From: Microcystis panniformis FACHB-1757
GTDB taxonomy: Bacteria; Cyanobacteriota; Cyanobacteriia; Cyanobacteriales; Microcystaceae
NCBI RefSeq assembly: GCF_001264245.1
Contig: NZ_CP011339.1
Span: forward strand, 1,674,001-1,738,000
Direction: 5' to 3'
Length of the DNA: 64,000 nt
Shown: positions 27,269 through 35,421 of the stretch, piece after piece
Layout: every line of letters begins with the position of its first letter
Position numbering within the stretch: position 1 is the first letter of the stretch
Notes under the pieces: generated by a model
Told to the model about the DNA's origin: nothing
Seen by the model: the letters and a program-made list of their open reading frames with translations, nothing else
The model's database searches: none
Position numbers and translations under genes: made by a program

Positions 27269-28687
27269 GTAGGGCTGTTTCATTCTCCCATCAGAATATC
27301 AAAAGTAAAAGCGATCACTATCAGGTAAAATGAGAAGTGACCGCCAACTTTTTAAATATATGTTGAGCTTAATAGAAAAACTAAAACAAGTCAAGGACTT
27401 TCGGAAAGATAAAGGAAAAAGACACCCTTTATGGATAGTATTAGTAGTAATAATACTAGGAACAATGCTAGGATACTCAGGTTATAGAGAACTAGGAGAG
27501 TTTGCTAAAAATAATCGGCACAGGCTGAGTAAAGAATTTAACATAATTCCAGAAAGAGTCCCATCCTATTCAACAATTAGAAGGGTAATGATGGGAGTTG
27601 ACTGGCAGAGTTTGTTAAAAATGTTTAATGAATGGGCATTACAAGAATATGGACAAAGAGATGATATAAATTGGCTAGGCATAGATGGAAAAAGTCTCAA
27701 AAACACCCTAAAGAATCCTAACAATGAACAACAAAATTTTATCATGTTTATCTCATTGTTTAGTCAAGAAAGTGGCTTGGTATTACACTTAAAAAGAATC
27801 GAAAACAAAAAAGGGTCTGAAATCGACGAAGGGCAAGCTATAATTGAGGATTGCTCTCTCCAAAATAAAGTTTTTACTGGGGATGCTTTACACTGTCAGA
27901 AGAAAACAATCAGCTTAATAGCCAAGACTAAAAATGACTATGTTATCACCGTTAAAGGAAATCAGAAAAATCTTTATAAGCGAATACAAGACCTGAGTAA
28001 TTCCTCAAAGCCAGAAAGTTGCTTTCTCGAACAAGATAATAGTCATGGACGAAAAATATCAAGAAAAATAGAAGTTTTTAAAGTGAGGAAAAATGAAAGA
28101 AAAGGGTTTGAAAATCTGCGAAGAATTGTTAAAGTAGAAAGAAAGGGTAGTCGCGGGGATAAAACTTATGAGGAAACAGCTTACTATATCAGTAGCCTAA
28201 CCGAATCCGCCGAAGTATTTGCTAAAATTATTCGAGGACATTGGAAAATAGAAAATCAGTTACATTGGGTAAAAGATGTAATTTTTGAGGAAGATAAAAG
28301 CGAGATCAGTGATTTTCAAGCGGCCAGCAATTGGTCAATTCTCACAACTATAGGATTGAATCTTTTCAGAGGTTTGGGTTTTCTCTCAATCACAGAGGGA
28401 CAGAGGTGGTTAGCTGAACGTTGGGAAAAACTGATAGTTTTATCGACGTAAGAAGCAGAAAAATTAGCTAAATTAACAGGATGTACTCTCAGAAAATTTG
28501 AAGAGAGATAGGCTTTTAGTGGCTTGGGAACAAGCTTTATCAATTTATTCATAATAAATTTGGCAGAAGATTAAAGATTAGTTATTGTGACTAACTATTT
28601 TGATTAGAAAAAGATAAACTTGAGAATCTTCAGTCAAATTTATTGACTCAAAATTAGCTGTACTTAATTTAAATGAATCAACCCTAC
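27269..28687 (+). mobile_element. ISAs1-family insertion sequence with 10-bp target duplication
   Basis: The left end gtagggctgtttcattctcc and the right end, inverted, gtagggttgattcatttaaa are imperfect inverted repeats. The flanks are a perfect 10-bp duplication, ccttattaag (27259-27268 and 28688-28697), cut into a taagtaggtagg repeat. An isolated copy of the right end lies at 48786-48882. Confidence 0.88.
27330..28451 (+). CDS. ISAs1 family transposase
   Basis: This 373-residue transposase has the family N-terminal DDE_Tnp_1-associated domain (KDKGKRHPLWIVLVVIILG, GYSGYRELGEFAKNN) and a DDE core with Asp in LGIDGKSLKN, Asp in FTGDALHCQKK and Glu in RGHWKIENQLHWVKDVIF. The frame ends at TAA (28449-28451) after VLST, but the same frame continues EAEKLAKLTGCTLRKFEER to another stop, so the last 20 or so residues may have been lost to a nonsense codon. 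An alternative start is the ATG at 27360. Activity is uncertain; the DDE residues are present. Confidence 0.88.
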   Translation: MRSDRQLFKYMLSLIEKLKQVKDFRKDKGKRHPLWIVLVVIILGTMLGYSGYRELGEFAKNNRHRLSKEFNIIPERVPSYSTIRRVMMGVDWQSLLKMFNEWALQEYGQRDDINWLGIDGKSLKNTLKNPNNEQQNFIMFISLFSQESGLVLHLKRIENKKGSEIDEGQAIIEDCSLQNKVFTGDALHCQKKTISLIAKTKNDYVITVKGNQKNLYKRIQDLSNSSKPESCFLEQDNSHGRKISRKIEVFKVRKNERKGFENLRRIVKVERKGSRGDKTYEETAYYISSLTESAEVFAKIIRGHWKIENQLHWVKDVIFEEDKSEISDFQAASNWSILTTIGLNLFRGLGFLSITEGQRWLAERWEKLIVLST

Positions 28688-29018
28688 CCTTATTAAGGGG
28701 GGATTAAGGGGGGATCGGCACCCCCCTTATCAAGGGTAGATCCCCCCGCCTATCGGCACCCCCCTTATCAAGGGTAGATCCCCCCGCCTATCGGCACCCC
28801 CCTTATCAAGGGTAGATCCCCCCGCCTATCGGCACCCCCCTTATCAAGGGTAGATCCCCCCGCCTATCGGCACCCCCCTTATCAAGGGTAGATCCCCCCG
28901 CCTATCGGCACCCCCCTTATCAAGGGTAGATCCCCCCGCCTATCGGCACCCCCCTTATCAAGGGGGGCAGGGGGGATCGAACCTAAAATCCATTTTTAAT
29001 TTAATTATAACCAGCTAC

Positions 29019-30236
29019 TTATAATAACTTTTTAGCAAAATCGATCGCCTCCTGAAAAACTGTAACTTTGCCTTCAATTTGGGCAATTTGTACCTCGGTT
29101 AATAACTTACCGATAATCGGACTAGGTTTCAGGTGTAAATGGTTAATTAAATCATCGCCCCTTAATAAAGGTCGGGGATGGGCGATAATATTATCGGGAT
29201 CGAGATAGGAAGTCAACAGAGAAGCGACGATATTTTTGTTAATCCCCATCGATAAAGCAAAAAGGGCAAAGACAGGAAATACTTTTCCCGTATTTAGATA
29301 AATAAAATACTGTTCCCGCAGACTCAAATTATCTGGCTCCTTGAGGGGAGGTAAACACTTAATCACCGTGATTACCGTGCGAATTTCCCCCCTGGAATAC
29401 TTGAGATCGATTAACTCTTTTTCCGCTTCTGCTAAGATATCCGATACCAATAGGGCCAATTTTGTCAACTGTAACTGAGAAGGGGAAAAGATAAATTTTT
29501 CTGGTAACAAAGATTCTAAAAATCCCGCTGCCGCTTCCACCCCCATAACTCGCTCCATTTTTGCGGGGGTAATCCGACGCAACCAGAGGGATAATAAGCC
29601 ATCTTCCCAGGCACTTTTTAGCCATTTATTGCCACGGGAATTGAGCAAAAGGTAATTCAACTCGGATTGTACCCTTTCGGCGGCTACACGGCGCAATAAA
29701 GGGGCAAGAGAACGAATAGTTGCACGGGTATGGGGTTCGATCTCAAAGTCCAATTGAGCCGCTTGTCGATAAGCCCTTAATAATCTTAGGGGATCATCTT
29801 GGAGATTTTCCCTAGAAATCATCCGCAGAGATTGGCAGCCTAAATCTTTTAATCCCCCTAAAGGATCGAAAATTTCTTGGGTGTGGAGATTATAAGCGAG
29901 AGCATTAACGGTGAAATCCCGTCTTTTTAGGTCTATTTCCAGAGATTCTCCCTCCTGTTGCGCGAAATCAAGAGTCCCCTGCGGAAAAACGACGCGAGCA
30001 ATTTGACGAACCGCATCTAAAACCACAAAACCGGCTTTATAATGATGGGCAATAGTTTGGGCAATTTCGATCGCTTTTTCGGGAACCACAAAATCTAGGT
30101 CAATATAGTCTTTCTGACGGTTTAATAAAGCGTCTCGCACAGCACCACCGACTAAATAAGCATTTTCTGGCAATTCTTGCTGATTAATCGCAAAAACTTC
30201 TTTAACTAAACTATCTAGGTTTTTTTGACAAGACAT
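29019..30236 (-). CDS. tRNA nucleotidyltransferase (class II CCA-family), probably CC- or CCA-adding
   Basis: This 405-residue enzyme adds nucleotides to tRNA 3' ends. The head has the class II signature LVGGAVRDALL, followed by the metal-binding DLD of YIDLDFVV (about 43-47), RRDFTVNALAY (motif B) and DDPLRLLRAYR (motif D), then a helical RNA-binding region. In cyanobacteria CC- and A-adding activities can be split between two proteins; a second family member is at 51540-54239 in this window, so this one may be the CC-adding enzyme. Length is normal for the shorter class. Start ATG at 30236. The 3' end overlaps the edge of the repeat array. Confidence 0.85.
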   Translation of the reverse strand: MSCQKNLDSLVKEVFAINQQELPENAYLVGGAVRDALLNRQKDYIDLDFVVPEKAIEIAQTIAHHYKAGFVVLDAVRQIARVVFPQGTLDFAQQEGESLEIDLKRRDFTVNALAYNLHTQEIFDPLGGLKDLGCQSLRMISRENLQDDPLRLLRAYRQAAQLDFEIEPHTRATIRSLAPLLRRVAAERVQSELNYLLLNSRGNKWLKSAWEDGLLSLWLRRITPAKMERVMGVEAAAGFLESLLPEKFIFSPSQLQLTKLALLVSDILAEAEKELIDLKYSRGEIRTVITVIKCLPPLKEPDNLSLREQYFIYLNTGKVFPVFALFALSMGINKNIVASLLTSYLDPDNIIAHPRPLLRGDDLINHLHLKPSPIIGKLLTEVQIAQIEGKVTVFQEAIDFAKKLL

Positions 30237-30330
30237 CGAGAAGATAAATTTACAAAAATATAATTTTTACCGGCCCTATTTGGGGAGAGACTGAGCTAGA
30301 TTAACGGAAAAGACTTATAGAGTTAAACCT

Positions 30331-30579
30331 ATGTGTATTTGTATTAACTGCTATTTTGTTGATCGCTGTCTCACCTATCATGCCGTAGAAACACAACATC
30401 AGGAACGTCATCTCACCGAGACACCGGACTTTGAAGCGAAGAACCCTTCTATTAACGTTAACATTCGCACCAAGGAAGATTATATCGAAATGGAATGGGA
30501 TGTGGTGGGTTGCGACAGCTTTTTACGGGAAACTGGTAAATGGTCTAGTTTGCGTCCGGGTGAACCAATTCCCACCTAA
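30331..30579 (+). CDS. ycf34: Ycf34-like protein
   Basis: This 82-residue protein starts MCICINCYFVDRCLTYHAVE. The CIC, NC and RC cysteines plus YHAVE are the signature of Ycf34, a small conserved protein of cyanobacteria and red-lineage plastids that binds an iron-sulfur cluster and has been linked to photosynthetic electron transport. The C-terminal WSSLRPGEPIPT is normal. The gene is 94 bp from the divergent nucleotidyltransferase start. A diverged copy of its last codons and 3' flank recurs at about 31590-31750. Confidence 0.88.
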   Translation: MCICINCYFVDRCLTYHAVETQHQERHLTETPDFEAKNPSINVNIRTKEDYIEMEWDVVGCDSFLRETGKWSSLRPGEPIPT

Positions 30580-30712
30580 AACACCTGAATTTACCCCCAT
30601 ACATATTTACTACAAAAGCCGAAAACCCTTATCCAGCAATAGATAGACCGGTTAAATTTTCTTGCTGTACTCGTGCAATAGTGGTCATGTACATGGAAAA
30701 AGTTCCGATTGA
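30560..30712 (+). repeat. direct repeat: 3' end of ycf34 and flank (second copy 31600-31750)
   Basis: The segment from ggtgaaccaattcccaccta through cgtgcaatagtggtcatgta recurs at 31600-31750 with about 85-90 percent identity by eye. A second, shorter pair (about 30820-30875 and 31521-31577, sharing accgagttgaaatcgaagtc) lies between. The block 30713-31599 is thus bracketed by repeats and was probably inserted or duplicated. Confidence 0.65.
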
Positions 30713-30818
30713 GTCGATGTGGATTGTTGAAGCTAAAGGACGCAGAGATGAAGCGAGAAATAGTTCTGTTCAGCTAATTTCAGGCGAAGAGGCTTTAGCG
30801 CAAGTCAGACGGCTGTAA
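30687..30818 (+). other. short open frame, 43 codons
   Basis: The frame MYMEKVPIESMWIVEAKGRR to ISGEEALAQVRRL ends at TAA 30816-30818. Composition is protein-like and the tail resembles ends of small cyanobacterial proteins, but no ribosome-binding site is obvious. The duplicated downstream copy diverges after MYIEKVP. It could be a remnant. Confidence 0.25.
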
Positions 30819-30878
30819 GTGCGTTCGCCATGTTACAGGATAAAATAATTAAACCGAGTTGAAATCGAAGTCAAGGAT

Positions 30879-31154
30879 ATGGTAATTCGACAACCCCGCT
30901 ACAGCAAAAAAGAATTTGCCCGACGTGGCAATGAACTCTATGAATCCCAAGTGCGCTCTCAAGTTGAAGAAGGCAATTATGGCAAAATTGTGGCGATTGA
31001 CATTGAAACCGGAGCGTTTGAAGTTGCCGATGATTTGTTGACAGCATCGAAACAACTTTCTGCACGAGTACCTGATGCTCAGACTTGGTTTATTCGGATT
31101 GGACATCTAGCAGTCGATCACTTTGGTACAAGGAGTTTGAGAACAAAGCAATGA
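30879..31154 (+). CDS. small protein upstream of an aspartic protease-like gene
   Basis: The 91-residue protein (MVIRQPRYSKKEFARRGNEL, then NYGKIVAIDIETGAFEVADD) is of a type common in cyanobacteria next to small retropepsin-like proteins. The stop TGA overlaps the next start (ATGA at 31151-31154), so the two are translationally coupled. The arrangement resembles a toxin-antitoxin or paired accessory module. No catalytic motif is seen. Confidence 0.65.
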   Translation: MVIRQPRYSKKEFARRGNELYESQVRSQVEEGNYGKIVAIDIETGAFEVADDLLTASKQLSARVPDAQTWFIRIGHLAVDHFGTRSLRTKQ

Positions 31155-31519
31155 TGCAAGGTCCTGTGAATCAAAGGTGTGAAGCGACCTTATCGATCGC
31201 GCTCAGGAATAATAAGACAGCGCAGATGGTAGATGCTGTAATTGATACAGGATTTTCGGGTTTTCTCACTTTGCCGTCTGACATAATTGCCACATTGGGG
31301 TTGAGTTGGGAGGGCCGAGATATTGCCACATTAGGTGACGGAACTTTCTGTACGTTTGAGGTTTACATCGGGCGCGTGATTTGGGATGGGCAATATCGTG
31401 AGATTTACATCAACGAATCAGAGACACTTCCACTAATCGGGATGCAGCTATTGCGAGGTTACGATCTGCGGATTCAAGCGATCGAGGGTGGTCTAGTCAC
31501 GATTGAGGCTTTGGAGTAG
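31151..31519 (+). CDS. retropepsin-like (clan AA) aspartic protease
   Basis: This 122-residue protein has the DTGFSGFLTLP motif characteristic of retroviral-type aspartic proteases (catalytic Asp in AVIDTG, about residue 32), followed by LGDGTFCTFEVYIG and the hydrophobic-hydrophobic-glycine segment PLIGMQLLRGYDLRI. Such proteins act as dimers. ATG at 31151 overlaps the stop of the preceding gene. Substrate is unknown; the upstream small protein may be the partner. Confidence 0.75.
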   Translation: MMQGPVNQRCEATLSIALRNNKTAQMVDAVIDTGFSGFLTLPSDIIATLGLSWEGRDIATLGDGTFCTFEVYIGRVIWDGQYREIYINESETLPLIGMQLLRGYDLRIQAIEGGLVTIEALE

Positions 31520-31830
31520 AGTGCGATCGCCATCTTACACGATAAAATGAAGGAACCGAGTTGAAATCGAAGTCATACGGATCACCAACTCAGTTTGCGT
31601 CCTGGTGAACCAATTCCCACCTAAAATACCTGAACTTTCCCAATACATATCTACTACAAGAGCCAAAAACCCTTGTCCAGCAATGGATAGACCGGTTAAC
31701 TTTTCTTGATGTACCCGTGCAATAGTGGTCATGTATATAGAAAAAGTTCCTAAGCGTTGTGTCTGGAATGGTTTTTATCAATGAGCATTGCTTAAAAGCA
31801 AATAATTCATAATTTAAGAGCGAGGTATTT

Positions 31831-32088
31831 ATGGATAAAGAAGAAGAACTACTTGAACAATGGCGAGAATTGACACCGGAAAAGCAACAAAAAGTTTGGC
31901 AATTTGTTCAAATACTTAAATCTGAGTCACAAACAACACCAGAAGCTAAATTTATTCCCCAAACACCATTAAGCAAAAAGTTATGGGAAATCCGACAGAG
32001 GGCAATTTCGGCTGGATTGCAACTGCTCAATGAAGACGAAATAGAACAAGAACTTGCTGCACGTCGAGGAGGATGCAGTGAGTCATGA
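31831..32088 (+). CDS. antitoxin-like protein (VapB context)
   Basis: This 85-residue acidic protein (MDKEEELLEQWRELTPEKQQ, PLSKKLWEIRQRAISAGLQLL) resembles cyanobacterial antitoxins paired with PIN-domain toxins. The last residues (GGCSES) lie at a deletion junction that removed most of the partner PIN gene. RBS gagcgagg precedes ATG 31831. The partner fragment follows in another frame. Confidence 0.6.
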   Translation: MDKEEELLEQWRELTPEKQQKVWQFVQILKSESQTTPEAKFIPQTPLSKKLWEIRQRAISAGLQLLNEDEIEQELAARRGGCSES

Positions 32089-32248
32089 AATTGCTGGCAC
32101 TTACGGTTTAGCGGCGATGGATGCACTTCATGTTGCTGCTGCGCTGCAAATTCAAGCTGATGAACTAATCACCACCGAAAAGCCAACCAAACCAATGCAC
32201 CGAGTCAGGGAAATTCAGATTGTTTCAATAGACATCTCTTTTGCATGA
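32054..32248 (+). pseudogene. PIN-domain toxin, C-terminal remnant
   Basis: The frame encodes the end of a VapC/PIN toxin: AVSHEIAGTYGLAAMDALHV (including the Asp of MDALH) and ADELITTEKPTKPMHRV. The first 80-90 residues, with the first catalytic Asp, are missing. The toxin should be non-functional. Confidence 0.65.
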
Positions 32249-32250
32249 GT

Positions 32251-32283
32251 AGAAAACGGGTTTCTCCGAGAAACCCGTTTTCT
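32251..32283. terminator. bidirectional hairpin terminator
   Basis: A perfect 15-bp stem (agaaaacgggtttct, loop ccg, agaaacccgttttct) lies between two convergent genes. T-rich sequence inside the stem arms gives U runs in both transcripts. It is well placed to end the antitoxin/PIN transcript and the TPR gene transcript. Confidence 0.8.
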
Positions 32284-32303
32284 GTGCGTTACTCAGTCTC
32301 AAC

Positions 32304-33626
32304 TTAGTTGGGGTTTAACAACCTTTCTAGATTTTGTTCACAGTTCTCTTTATGGGAGAGAATATTTAATTTTTCAGAAAGATGTAAGGCGCGTTGCCAG
32401 TGATTAATAGCTGATTTAAGATCATGGGTTTTTTCTTCAAATTCGGCCAAAACAATTAAAGTCTCTAGTTCTATATATCTTTCTCCAATATCGAGGGCAA
32501 TATCTAAAGCTTGGTTAAGATATTGATAGGCTAGATCATCCTTTCGAGTGATACTATAAATTTCTCCTAATCCAGCGCAAGCATGGGCAACACTTGCTAC
32601 ATCTGAAATAGCTAAAGCTTTTTTCTTTTGTTGCTTAAAGTATTTTTCAGACTCCTGAAAATTTGCTTGTTGCCCATAAATTGAGGCTAAATTTCCCAAG
32701 GATAAAATAATTCCTGCTTCATCGGTTATTTGCTCAGATAAGTTAAGACTTCTTTGAGTATAATCGATAGCTGGATTTAAATCATTGATTCGCCGGTATG
32801 CTTCTCCTAAATTTCGTAAAGCCGTTGCTTGATAAATAAGGTTTTTTATTTTTTCTGCCCATTTTAAGTATTTTTCTAAACAAGCAATAGTCTGGTCAAT
32901 TTTTCCCTGATAACCATAACAATTACCCAGATTTAAATAAGCAACATTAATAATCTCAAATTTTTCGTCACAATCAGGAATAATCTCGGCTAGATTTAAA
33001 ACTTCATTCAGTCCTATTTCAGCGCTTAAATATTCCCCTTTTATTCCATCAATTGTTGCTATATTTTGTTTTCCTCTTGCTTTCCAAAGAGGATTATTTA
33101 ATTGCTCGGCTAAGGATAAGAGTTTCTCCGCATAATTTTTTGCTTGGTCTAATTGTCCTAATTCTCGATACATATAACCAAGTTCACTTAAACAGAGAAA
33201 ATCGGTTTCATTGTCAAGATTTCCTAATAATTCTTTACACAGTTTTATGCCCTCTTCATAGCGTCCCCAGATGCGTAATTGTTTGTGCAAAGGGAAAGAA
33301 GTTGGATCATGAATTTCTAAGGGTAAAGAAAATAAAGATTTAGCTTCTTTATACCAACCTAATCGACATAGACAGAGAAATGCTTCCACATAACGACTTG
33401 CCCGTTCTTGAATAGAGAGATGCTGTCCCATTTTATCCTTAATATGGCGTTCATAACCAATTAAATGCCAGATAAATGCGCCAAAATGTGCTTTTTCAAA
33501 ATGACTTCCTGTCGCTCCTAAAATTTCCCCTTTTTGTTTAACTTGAGCGAGTTCTCCAAAAACAGTAAAATCGATACTTGTGAGACGTTCTTTGACTCTT
33601 AATTGAGGAGATTGAAAATCATTCAT
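32304..33626 (-). CDS. TPR-repeat protein, partner of NB-ARC ATPase
   Basis: This 440-residue all-helical protein has about seven tetratricopeptide repeats (for example LCLSELGYMYRELGQLDQAK, AYLNLGNCYGYQGKIDQTIA, GNLASIYGQQANFQESEKYF). The start overlaps the end of the NB-ARC gene (ATGAATGA, 33619-33626), so the two are translationally coupled. In many cyanobacterial STAND proteins the NB-ARC and TPR parts are one chain; here they are two. The TPR protein probably senses or binds a ligand or protein for the ATPase. Confidence 0.85.
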   Translation of the reverse strand: MNDFQSPQLRVKERLTSIDFTVFGELAQVKQKGEILGATGSHFEKAHFGAFIWHLIGYERHIKDKMGQHLSIQERASRYVEAFLCLCRLGWYKEAKSLFSLPLEIHDPTSFPLHKQLRIWGRYEEGIKLCKELLGNLDNETDFLCLSELGYMYRELGQLDQAKNYAEKLLSLAEQLNNPLWKARGKQNIATIDGIKGEYLSAEIGLNEVLNLAEIIPDCDEKFEIINVAYLNLGNCYGYQGKIDQTIACLEKYLKWAEKIKNLIYQATALRNLGEAYRRINDLNPAIDYTQRSLNLSEQITDEAGIILSLGNLASIYGQQANFQESEKYFKQQKKKALAISDVASVAHACAGLGEIYSITRKDDLAYQYLNQALDIALDIGERYIELETLIVLAEFEEKTHDLKSAINHWQRALHLSEKLNILSHKENCEQNLERLLNPN

Positions 33627-35121
33627 GATTTGGTTTTCCTTCTTTTCTTTGGGTAGATACTAGATGCTTGAAAGCAACATTGCGAATTAAGCTGTGCTGT
33701 TTGATATGTGGTTCATATCCCAGTTGTTTTTGAGTTTCTACTAAATAACGGTTAAACAAGGTAAAAAGAGCTAGGTCTAAATCTTGTTCCTCGTATTCTG
33801 AGAATAATTGAAGATTTTCAAACCACGCATTTTTAAATTCAAAAGATGAATAAGTGGAGCCATAGATAAGCAATAAATAAGCAGTTTTAAAAGTTTTTTC
33901 AAGTCGCTCTATTGTTCTTTCGATTTCCTCCTCTAACAGTTGTTTTCGTAATTGTTTGGTCATTAAGTTGACTTTGTAATAATCATCAGGATTGGCTTTT
34001 TGAGCTTCATCAATCATTTCTCTTAATCGTCGAAATCGGGATTTATTCTCCTCATAATAAGTGCTGATATTTCCATTCATTCTATCAATAATATCACCGG
34101 AAATTAAGCGGATAGCGAGAGGATGTCCTTCATAAAGTTTTCCGATCTCTTTAAGGTAAGCAAGGTTACGTCCATGAAGAATTAATTCGACTTCTGCTTG
34201 TTGAAATAAACGTTCAAATAACTGTAAACTTTCCTGCTCTTCTAATCCCATTAATGGCTGAATATGCCAATATTGAGCTTGACTAAAAGTTTCAAAATCT
34301 TCAGGCTTATCCTGCGAAGTTATCACAATTCGAGTCTGACAATCTTCGGCTTCTAATATCCTTTGAAAAAAGACTCGCCAGAGGGGGTCTTTAAAGCGAT
34401 TACTGCCATCTTGTTGTTCTCCTTGTAAAAGATTTTCCATTGAATCAAACCAAATCAATCGACGATTATTGCTCAGATGATTAACCAGTTGAGTTAATAA
34501 TTGTTCTGGGTTTTTTGCTTGTTTTGCCGTAACAGGTTCATCGCCACGATTGAGTAAATCAATAGCTGTGCTGATAAAGTTTTGTGCTTCTGATTGCGAC
34601 TGTTGATCCTCCCGTTGATTAAACCCATCAAAATCAATAGGCAGTTCAGGAGGAAACCCTTCTTGACACAAAGCTAAGGCTAATTTGTAGGCGAGGGCAG
34701 TTTTCCCAATACCTGTTATTCCTGTAATTACGACAATACGACAATCGCCTCTTAGTTTTTCCAGTAAATCACTTTGAAGAGACTCTCGCCCCACCCAAAT
34801 AGGCTCGATATCTTGAGTCAGTTTTTGCAAAAGATTATCTAGATCTGCGACTTTTGAAGGGTCGATGTTCAAAGCTCGACAAAAGGCGAAAAAACCTTCC
34901 GATTGAATGTTTTTACCCCTCAAAAAATGATCTAAAGTCTCTGGTGAGCAGGAATTGGCATAGGAAAATCGGTAATCCAGATCTTCTACCCAGTCTATAC
35001 GAGGTTGACAAAATTGACTAGCTTCCTTACATAAATGCCCTCTAGTCCAGCCTTCTTTTTGTTTTTGCGCCCATCGGGTTTTGACTTGCTCAAGTCCCGC
35101 TACGGAGAGTTTTAACTTCAT
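33619..35121 (-). CDS. NB-ARC (STAND) ATPase
   Basis: This 500-residue protein has an N-terminal helical, DNA-binding-like region (about 1-90, with ASQFCQPRIDW and SPETLDHFLRGKNI), then NB-ARC: P-loop GITGIGKTAL (about 131-140), Walker B RRLIWFDSMENLL, sensor RIVITSQDKPEDF and GHPLAIRL. STAND ATPases are switches that oligomerise on binding a signal and occur in signalling and defence. The TPR sensor arm is encoded by the next, overlapping gene. Start ATG at 35121. It lies beside, but opposite to, the 35.4-48.5 kb operon, and may be unrelated to it. Confidence 0.85.
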   Translation of the reverse strand: MKLKLSVAGLEQVKTRWAQKQKEGWTRGHLCKEASQFCQPRIDWVEDLDYRFSYANSCSPETLDHFLRGKNIQSEGFFAFCRALNIDPSKVADLDNLLQKLTQDIEPIWVGRESLQSDLLEKLRGDCRIVVITGITGIGKTALAYKLALALCQEGFPPELPIDFDGFNQREDQQSQSEAQNFISTAIDLLNRGDEPVTAKQAKNPEQLLTQLVNHLSNNRRLIWFDSMENLLQGEQQDGSNRFKDPLWRVFFQRILEAEDCQTRIVITSQDKPEDFETFSQAQYWHIQPLMGLEEQESLQLFERLFQQAEVELILHGRNLAYLKEIGKLYEGHPLAIRLISGDIIDRMNGNISTYYEENKSRFRRLREMIDEAQKANPDDYYKVNLMTKQLRKQLLEEEIERTIERLEKTFKTAYLLLIYGSTYSSFEFKNAWFENLQLFSEYEEQDLDLALFTLFNRYLVETQKQLGYEPHIKQHSLIRNVAFKHLVSTQRKEGKPNHE

Positions 35122-35421
35122 TGCTCTCTATTCAATCTACATAAGTTTACTTCTCTATTGTTGATCAATTATCCCCAGAAATTCTCATTTTTTGAAAAAC
35201 TTTCTCTCAATGTGACTAAGTACATATCAGCTATTTGCTCAATTATAGGTATAGGAAGCCATTCAAGCTTTCTAATTCTTTCTAATTCCAGCTTCTTTTG
35301 CTTTTTGCGCCCAAAAATCATCGTTTTGCTTGCTTATCCGTAGAAATCTAAGGATTTCTATCGCTTTACTCCCAATGAAGAGAGCCTCATTGCTCGTTGT
35401 CCTCTTCTTAAGGGTAGCAAA
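35122..35421. other. intergenic region between divergent genes
   Basis: About 300 bp separate the NB-ARC gene and the acyltransferase-like gene. A segment near 35290-35320 (cttcttttgctttttgcgcc) resembles the start of the NB-ARC gene (cttctttttgtttttgcgcc, 35051-35070), so it may hold a decayed fragment of it. Promoters for both genes should be here, but no strong hexamers were found. Confidence 0.35.

Larger units (their letters stand above)
27222..29023 (+). repeat. taagtaggtagg repeat split by ISAs1, with 38-bp tandem array
   Basis: The left part (from 27222, taagtaggtaggcgttaaaa) and the right part (28688-29023, ending ttataaccagctacttata) are one repeat interrupted by the ISAs1 element. 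The right part contains about seven units of 38 bp (cggcaccccccttatcaagg plus gtagatccccccgcctat) between about 28714 and 28976. Each unit contains a cccccctta/taaggg inverted pair. No spacers differ between units, so this is not a CRISPR array. Its right edge overlaps the 3' end of the nucleotidyltransferase gene. Confidence 0.8.

Noticed and set aside
28714..28976. CRISPR array
   Set aside because: The 38-bp units are contiguous and identical with no variable spacers, and no cas genes are near.
35158..35343. Small protein between the divergent genes
   Set aside because: Composition is not protein-like; part of it resembles the non-coding strand of the NB-ARC gene.
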